From Oscillospiraceae bacterium (GTDB taxonomy: Bacteria > Bacillota > Clostridia > Oscillospirales > Ruminococcaceae), in assembly GCA_004557855.1 (NCBI GenBank), contig SFFJ01000004.1, positions 1-64,000 of the forward strand: 64,000 nucleotides of DNA. The letters are read 5' to 3'. This document shows positions 59,686 through 64,000 of this stretch, in pieces. The notes beneath the pieces were generated by a model. That model searched no databases. It saw only the letters and a list, made by a program, of their open reading frames with translations, and was not told where the DNA came from. The stretch's first letter is position 1, and each line of letters starts with the position of its first letter. Position numbers and translations under genes: made by a program.

Positions 59686-59735
59686 ATGCAGGCGTTATTT
59701 TTCCAAACGAACACAAACCCGGCAAAACGGGCGTA

Positions 59736-59765
59736 TTGCAGAGCGGGGCGGTCATATGCTATAAT
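59736..59765 (+). promoter_or_regulatory. promoter of nfeD-SPFH operon
   Basis: TTGCAG and TATAAT, 18 nt apart. Confidence 0.6.
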
Positions 59766-59812
59766 ACCATCGGGCGGGGAACCGCCGAACGCAGGAAAGG
59801 AGAAAACTGCCG

Positions 59813-60286
59813 ATGAATGACATTCAGGTTTTTCTGGCAACCTATGCCCAACCCATCATCTGGCTGGCGGTCGCGCTGGTTATGCTCATCGCGGAGGCCG
59901 CTACGGTGCAGATGGTGAGCATCTGGTTCTGCCTGGGGGCGGTGGCTGCGGCCATTGCCGCCATACTGGGCGGGAACGTCCCGGTGCAGGTGGTGGTATT
60001 CGTGGTCGTTTCCGGGCTGACGCTGGCCTTTACCCGCAAGTTCGTCAAAAAGGTGCTGCGTGTGAAAAAGACCCCTACCAATGCCGATAGCGTGATCGGC
60101 GCCATCGGACAGGTGACCGAGCCCATCGACGATGAGGCCGGCACCGGGCGCATCAAGGTGGAGGGCATGGACTGGAGCGCCCGCACCACCGACGGCAGTA
60201 AGCTGCCGGAGGGCGTAAAGGTAAAGGTAAAAGCAATCGCAGGTGTTAAACTGATGGTTTCCCCCATCAGAGAAAAGGAGGACTGA
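59813..60286 (+). CDS. NfeD-family membrane protein
   Basis: 157 residues: three membrane spans (about 12-35, 40-60, 62-80) and a C-terminal OB-fold (GAIGQVTEPIDDEAGTGRIK, WSARTTDGSKLPEGVKVKVK). NfeD OB-fold short form. It partners the downstream SPFH protein, 4 nt away. AAAGGAG before ATG. Confidence 0.92.
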   Translation: MNDIQVFLATYAQPIIWLAVALVMLIAEAATVQMVSIWFCLGAVAAAIAAILGGNVPVQVVVFVVVSGLTLAFTRKFVKKVLRVKKTPTNADSVIGAIGQVTEPIDDEAGTGRIKVEGMDWSARTTDGSKLPEGVKVKVKAIAGVKLMVSPIREKED

Positions 60287-60290
60287 TATT

Positions 60291-61205
60291 ATGTGGCTGA
60301 TTATTGTTCTGGTTGTGCTGGTGATCCTTTTGCTGGTGACCAATATCCGGGTGGTCCCGCAGGCGACCGAGTTCGTCATTGAACGGCTGGGTACCTACTA
60401 TACCACCTGGGAGACCGGGCTGCACCTGAAGGTGCCGCTGGTGGACCGTGTGGCGAAGCGCATCTCGCTGAAGGAGCAGGTGATGGACTTTGCGCCGCAG
60501 CCGGTTATCACCAAGGATAACGTCACCATGCAGATCGATACCATTGTGTTCTACCAGGTGACCGATGCCAAGCTGTATACCTACGGCGTGGAGCGTCCCA
60601 TTCTCGCCATCGAGAGCCTGACCGCTACCACCCTGCGTAATATCATCGGTGATATGGAGCTGGACCACACCCTGACCTCCCGTGACGTCATCAACAGCCG
60701 CATTACCGCCGCCCTGGACCAGGCGACCGATAAGTGGGGCATCAAGGTGAACCGTGTGGAGCTCAAGAATATCGTTCCGCCGCGTGATATCCAGGACGCC
60801 ATGGAGAAGCAGATGCGTGCCGAGCGTGAGCGCCGTGAGGCGATCCTGCGTGCCGAGGGTGAAAAGCGCAGCCAGATCCTCATCGCCGAAGGTAAGAAGG
60901 AAAGCCAGATCCTCAACGCCGAGGCCGAAAAGCAGGCCGCTATCCTGCTGGCGGAGGCCGAGAAGGAGAAGAAGATCCGTGAGGGCCAGGGCGAAGCCGA
61001 GTCCATTATGCTGGTACAGAAGGCGCAGGCCGATGCCATCCGCCTGCTGAACGAGGCCAGCCCCAGCCGGGAAGTGCTGACGCTGAAGGCCTACGAGAGC
61101 TTTATGAAGGCGGCCGACGGTCAGGCGACCAAGATCATCATTCCCAGCGAGATCCAGGGGATGGCGGGTCTTGCCGCTTCGGTCAAGGAGCTTGTCAAGG
61201 AATAA
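60291..61205 (+). CDS. SPFH/band-7 (stomatin-like) membrane protein
   Basis: 304 residues: N-terminal membrane anchor, SPFH domain (VPQATEFVIERLGTYYTTWE, VPLVDRVAKRISLKEQVMDF), then a long charged coiled coil (about 175-245) and C-terminal segment. Organises membrane microdomains with NfeD; this pairing is highly conserved. AAAAGGAGG before ATG. Confidence 0.94.
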   Translation: MWLIIVLVVLVILLLVTNIRVVPQATEFVIERLGTYYTTWETGLHLKVPLVDRVAKRISLKEQVMDFAPQPVITKDNVTMQIDTIVFYQVTDAKLYTYGVERPILAIESLTATTLRNIIGDMELDHTLTSRDVINSRITAALDQATDKWGIKVNRVELKNIVPPRDIQDAMEKQMRAERERREAILRAEGEKRSQILIAEGKKESQILNAEAEKQAAILLAEAEKEKKIREGQGEAESIMLVQKAQADAIRLLNEASPSREVLTLKAYESFMKAADGQATKIIIPSEIQGMAGLAASVKELVKE

Positions 61206-61218
61206 CCCGAAATTTTAG

Positions 61219-61254
61219 TAAAAGCGCTGTCCCCTGCGGGATGGCGCTTTTTTC
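61219..61254 (+). terminator. terminator of nfeD-SPFH operon
   Basis: AAAGCGCTGTCCC / GGGATGGCGCTTT stem followed by TTT. Confidence 0.88.
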
Positions 61255-61274
61255 CGGCCTGTGGTATAATGGGG

Positions 61275-61435
61275 GCAAGGGCCTCCCCGCCGCGGGTGGG
61301 GAGGGGCGCCGGCCGGCGATACCGCCCCGCAGGGGGCCACCCGCCCCCCCGTGGGGCGGGCGGCCGGGCGGGCGAAGCCCGCCACGGCGCGAAGCGCCGC
61401 CCTGCGGGGCAGGTAGCCGTCGGCCGGCACCAAAA
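61275..61435. repeat. structured GC-rich tdk leader
   Basis: Successive palindromes: GGCGCCGGCCGGCG, CCGCCCCGCAGGGGG, CGCCCCCCGTGGGGCG, GGGCGGGCGAAGCCCGCC, GGCGCGAAGCGCC and GCCGTCGGCCGGC. It lies between an extended -10 box (TGGTATAAT, 61262-61270) and the tdk start. Related in style to the multi-hairpin elements but without their arms. Confidence 0.6.
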
Positions 61436-61452
61436 CGGAGGAGGAAGCAAAA

Positions 61453-62043
61453 ATGGCAAAGCTGTATTTCAAATACGGGGCGATGGGCAGCTCCAAATCG
61501 GCGCAGGCGCTCATCACCAAGTTTAACTACGAGGAGCTGGGCATGACCGTCTGGCTCATCAAGCCGTCGGTGGATACCCGGGACGGCGCCGATATCGTCA
61601 AATCCCGTATCGGGCTTGCCAAAAAGGCGGATGTCATCCTGCCCGGTGATAATATCATCGAAAAATTCGACCAACACCCCGGCATGGATGTCATCATCGC
61701 CGATGAGTGCCAGTTTTTCACGCCGGAGCAGATCGACCAGCTGCGCACGCTGGTGGATGAGCGCAATATGCCGGTCATCTGCTTCGGGCTGCGCACCGAC
61801 TTTCTGACCCACCTGTTCCCCGGCAGCCGCCGCCTTTTCGAGGTTGCAGACTCCCTCACCGAGATCAAAACCGTCTGCGCCTGCGGCCACAAGGCCACCG
61901 TCAATGCCCGTATTGCGGGCGGGCGCATCGTCACCGAGGGCGAGCAGGTCTTTTTGGGCGGCAACGAAAGCTATGTGGCCATGTGCTACAAGTGCTGGCA
62001 GGAGAAGATCAAAAAGCAGCGGGAGGAAGACAATAACCGATGA
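61453..62043 (+). CDS. tdk: thymidine kinase
   Basis: 196 residues. P-loop YGAMGSSKSAQAL, DEC(Q)F in IIADECQFF, and a zinc-binding CACGHKAT...CYKCW lid. Type II thymidine kinase. Phosphorylates thymidine for salvage. GGAGG before ATG 61453. Confidence 0.95.
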   Translation: MAKLYFKYGAMGSSKSAQALITKFNYEELGMTVWLIKPSVDTRDGADIVKSRIGLAKKADVILPGDNIIEKFDQHPGMDVIIADECQFFTPEQIDQLRTLVDERNMPVICFGLRTDFLTHLFPGSRRLFEVADSLTEIKTVCACGHKATVNARIAGGRIVTEGEQVFLGGNESYVAMCYKCWQEKIKKQREEDNNR

Positions 62044-62085
62044 TTTGAGACCGGCGGCAGCCGGCATTTTGGGGGAGAAATAGTT

Positions 62086-62568
62086 ATGGCAAAGGATAAA
62101 ACCGAAAAAACCAATGTAATGCGTCTGCTGGAGCAGAAAAAGCTGCCCTACACCCCGCACGATTACCTTGCCACCGGGGCGGTAAGCGGGGCAGAGGTGG
62201 CCGCCGCCCTCGGTGAGCCGCCGGAGCGGGTCTTTAAGACGCTGGTGACCACCGGCGCCTCCGGCGGGCACTATGTCTTTGTCATCCCCGCGGAGGAGGA
62301 GCTGGACCTGAAAAAAGCCGCCAAGGCGGTGGGGGAGAAAAGCATCGCCATGCTGCCGCAAAAGGAGCTGCTGCCCCTCACCGGGTATATCCACGGCGGG
62401 TGCAGTCCCATCGGCATGAAAAAACCGTTCCCCACCGTGCTGCACGAGAGCGCCGCAGACTGCGAGAGCATCTATGTCAGTGCGGGGAAGATCGGCTATC
62501 AGGTGCAGCTTTCCCCCGGCGACCTGCAAAAAATGCTGCCCCTGAAGTGCTGCGATGTGATAAAATAA
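62086..62568 (+). CDS. ybaK: YbaK/EbsC Cys-tRNA(Pro) deacylase
   Basis: 160 residues of the YbaK/ProX editing family: VFKTLVTTGASGGHYVFVIP, LDLKKAAKAVGEKSIAMLP and GYIHGGCSPIGMKKPFPTVL are conserved. Hydrolyses misacylated Cys-tRNA(Pro). 42 nt after tdk, likely co-transcribed. Confidence 0.94.
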   Translation: MAKDKTEKTNVMRLLEQKKLPYTPHDYLATGAVSGAEVAAALGEPPERVFKTLVTTGASGGHYVFVIPAEEELDLKKAAKAVGEKSIAMLPQKELLPLTGYIHGGCSPIGMKKPFPTVLHESAADCESIYVSAGKIGYQVQLSPGDLQKMLPLKCCDVIK

Positions 62569-62576
62569 GCGCAAAA

Positions 62577-62603
62577 ACGCCCGCCGTATGGCGGGCGCAT
62601 TTG
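62577..62603. terminator. bidirectional terminator
   Basis: CGCCCGCC / GGCGGGCG stem with GTTTTTG on minus and CATTTG on plus; between ybaK and the convergent lipoprotein gene. Confidence 0.75.
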
Positions 62604-62615
62604 TTTGTGCGGGGG

Positions 62616-63350
62616 TCAGTCGGCGGGGACGTACTCCACACCGGCGTACCGCAGCTGGAGACCCAGCAGCGGGCTTTCCCATTCCGCCCAGGTCAGGTAG
62701 TAGTTGCCCAGGAACTGGTCGGTGGGTTGGATGTCATACCGCATCAGGCGCAGGCAGCAGTCCTCGTAGGGCTCCTCGGGGGTTTCACCCATGCCGTAGG
62801 GGTTGGCGTAGCAGGAAAAGCTGCCGCGGTACAGGTTTGTGCCCTCCTCAACCAGCTTATCCAGCACCATAAAGCTGGGCATGGGGGGACCCCACCCGGT
62901 GGAGACCACGTTGCCCTCGGGGGTCAGGGCGGTCATGCGGGTATCGTATTGGGGTTGGGCTTCGCCCAGATATTCCATGGAGGCCCGGTCAAACTCCGCC
63001 TTGGGGTAGGAGAAGGTGATCTCCTTACCGCCGGCCTCCTCCTCGCTCGCCAGCTTCAGCAGCAGGTAGGCGGAGCGATAAGCGGCCTTATCCTGCTCGG
63101 TGCCGCCCGTCCCCAACAGCAGGAAATCGGGGGCGTTATGCTGGAAATATTCGAAGTATTTGCGGACCTGCGGGTCGACGCCGTCCTCCGGCTCCTCGGG
63201 ATCGACGGGGTCGGTCACAGGGTCGGTGACGGGATCGGTCACGGGACCGAGGTCGGGATCGGGGGTGGGGGCGGGTGTTTCGCCGCAGGCGGAAAGCATC
63301 AGGCAGAGACACAGGGTAAGCAGCAGGGAGAGCATCAGCTTTTTCTTCAT
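62616..63350 (-). CDS. lipoprotein of unknown function
   Basis: 244 residues. Signal peptide ends LCLMLSAC (Cys 22), then a TDPV repeat linker (about 30-55). The mature domain has YFEYFQHNAPDFLLLGTGGT and NPYGMGETPEEPYEDCCLRL; no domain recognised. ATG 63350 has GGAGG upstream. Confidence 0.78.
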   Translation of the reverse strand: MKKKLMLSLLLTLCLCLMLSACGETPAPTPDPDLGPVTDPVTDPVTDPVDPEEPEDGVDPQVRKYFEYFQHNAPDFLLLGTGGTEQDKAAYRSAYLLLKLASEEEAGGKEITFSYPKAEFDRASMEYLGEAQPQYDTRMTALTPEGNVVSTGWGPPMPSFMVLDKLVEEGTNLYRGSFSCYANPYGMGETPEEPYEDCCLRLMRYDIQPTDQFLGNYYLTWAEWESPLLGLQLRYAGVEYVPAD

Positions 63351-63393
63351 GGTGGTTCCTCCTGTTCCATTCACAGATGTTGCTTGTAAATTT

Positions 63394-63422
63394 ATTCTAC
63401 AATATCGGGGAAAAGAAAGCAA
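63394..63422 (-). promoter_or_regulatory. promoter of lipoprotein gene
   Basis: Minus-strand TTGCTT and TAGAAT, 17 nt apart. Confidence 0.6.
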
Positions 63423-63450
63423 TAGCCGGCCCGAAAAAACCGCCGGGCAT

Positions 63451-63479
63451 AGAAAAACGCCCGCCGAAAGGCGGGCGAA
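63451..63479 (-). terminator. terminator of ssb-rpsR operon
   Basis: CGCCCGCC / GGCGGGCG stem followed by TTTTTCT on the minus strand. Confidence 0.85.
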
Positions 63480-63496
63480 GGGTGCAGAACCCATAA

Positions 63497-63757
63497 TCAG
63501 TCGGTGACATAGGGCAGCAGGGCCAGATGACGGGCACGCTTGATCGCAGTGGTAAGCTGGCGCTGATGGCGGGCGCAGGTACCGGTCACGCGGCGGGGAA
63601 CGATCTTTCCACGCTCGGACAGGTAGCGGCGCAGACGCTGGGTGTCTTTATAATCGATCATCTCGATCTTATCGGCACAGAAAGCACAAACCTTTCTGCG
63701 GGGACGACGGTCACGGTTCATGGGTCTCTCGGGTCTTTCGGTACGCTCCATAGCCAT
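63497..63757 (-). CDS. rpsR: 30S ribosomal protein S18
   Basis: 86 residues. KVCAFCADKIEMIDYKDTQR, then LRRYLSERGKIVPRRVTGTC and ARHQRQLTTAIKRARHLALL are the S18 signature. Binds S6 and 16S rRNA in the 30S platform. Directly behind ssb in the classical rpsF-ssb-rpsR order. AAGGAGG before ATG. Confidence 0.97.
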   Translation of the reverse strand: MAMERTERPERPMNRDRRPRRKVCAFCADKIEMIDYKDTQRLRRYLSERGKIVPRRVTGTCARHQRQLTTAIKRARHLALLPYVTD

Positions 63758-63802
63758 GGTTCAAACCTCCTTATTAGAATGATGAAACAGTTTTCGATGG
63801 GA

Positions 63803-64000
63803 TCAGAAGGGCAGATCGTTATCGCTTTCCACTTCCTCAAAATCGCTGGCAGCGCCGCTGGTATAGGCGGGCTGGGCGGGGGCGGGGGCGGCGTAGCTGT
63901 TTTCATTGTAGCCGGTGCTGCCGCTGCCGGAGTTACTGGACTTTGCGCCGGTGAAGAACACATTGTCGGTCACGATCTCGGTGGCGGTGCGCTTGTTGCC
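63803..64000 (-). CDS. ssb: single-stranded DNA-binding protein, C-terminal part
   Basis: 66 codons of the 3' end, with the rest beyond the window. NKRTATEIVTDNVFFTGAKS precedes a Gly/Ala/Pro/Ser-rich linker and the acidic tip ESDNDLPF, which recruits DNA-repair partners. Precedes rpsR in one operon. Confidence 0.95.
   Translation of the reverse strand, partial: GNKRTATEIVTDNVFFTGAKSSNSGSGSTGYNENSYAAPAPAQPAYTSGAASDFEEVESDNDLPF

Larger units (their letters stand above)
59178..59812. other. repeat-filled intergenic region
   Basis: Two separate tandem arrays (37 bp x 5 and 70 bp x 4) and the nfeD promoter. No gene seen despite long open frames created by the repeats. Confidence 0.75.

Noticed and set aside
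59269..59840. Several overlapping open frames on both strands over the repeats
   Set aside because: Generated by the tandem repeats; translations are repetitive and lack start signals.

Overview
The window looks like chromosome from a GC-rich (about 60 %) Gram-positive anaerobe of the Clostridia, most likely an Oscillospirales/Ruminococcaceae-type gut bacterium. The basis is strong Shine-Dalgarno sites, near-consensus sigma-A promoters, T-box and FMN riboswitches, Rex, a TAXI-TRAP transporter, an ssb-rpsR operon and a 4-hydroxybutyrate-to-crotonyl-CoA (butyrate-forming) operon. The placement is inferred from gene content, not from a marker-gene search. No transposase, integrase, rRNA operon or CRISPR array was seen.

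Layout. 1-3.4 kb: an AT-richer DUF4268-type nuclease fragment and a macro-domain protein, then an FMN-riboswitch-controlled riboflavin transporter with a stand-alone riboflavin kinase, and a CYTH phosphatase. 3.5-7.8 kb: TAXI-TRAP uptake system and YfbR nucleotidase. 7.9-14.1 kb: surface 5'-nucleotidase, a 44-residue sortase-tail-like microprotein, a nucleoside phosphorylase with a ferredoxin-type reductase, an ECF sigma factor with a membrane partner, and tRNA-Val. 14.2-23.2 kb: membrane proteins, an FNT channel, a radical SAM protein, an AgrC/LytTR-type two-component system, and LysR divergent from an NSS transporter. 23.5-28.3 kb: small unknown membrane proteins and a PAS-AAA-Fis regulator, bracketed by two clusters of a palindrome, GTTGC-N6-GCAAC. 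28.6-39.6 kb: a catabolic and energy operon (permease, 4-hydroxybutyrate dehydrogenase, 4-hydroxybutyryl-CoA dehydratase, NifU-like protein, CGGC protein, CoA-transferase, GntP permease, crotonase, second CoA-transferase, flavodoxin-ferredoxin). 39.6-44.2 kb: KdpDE-like two-component system, lipase, Rex. 44.5-49.2 kb: a six-gene envelope operon of unknown function. 49.6-53 kb: tRNA-Leu, rsmA, and an XRE regulator next to a holin-like pair. 53-56.1 kb: T-box(Trp)-controlled TrpXYZ importer. 56.3-64 kb: DUF5685/J-protein operon, HAD phosphatase, NfeD-SPFH pair, thymidine kinase, YbaK, a lipoprotein, rpsR and the ssb end.

How it fits together. The 28.6-39.6 kb block supplies the 4-hydroxybutyrate arm of butyrate formation. 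4-Hydroxybutyrate is made from or oxidised to succinate semialdehyde, activated by AbfT, and dehydrated by AbfD (a [4Fe-4S]/FAD enzyme that a NifU-like protein could help mature). The resulting crotonyl-CoA is handled by the crotonase and by reductases encoded elsewhere. The PAS-AAA regulator immediately upstream lacks the GAFTGA loop needed to act on sigma-54, and the operon has a sigma-70-type promoter, so a TyrR-like mode of control through the palindromes is plausible.

The most unusual non-coding content has three parts. The first is a family of GC-rich intergenic elements with constant outer arms and interchangeable inner hairpins, present about ten times. The second is a set of tandem arrays (31, 37, 70 and about 78 bp periods). 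The third is three loci where the 3' end of a gene is repeated directly downstream as an echo.
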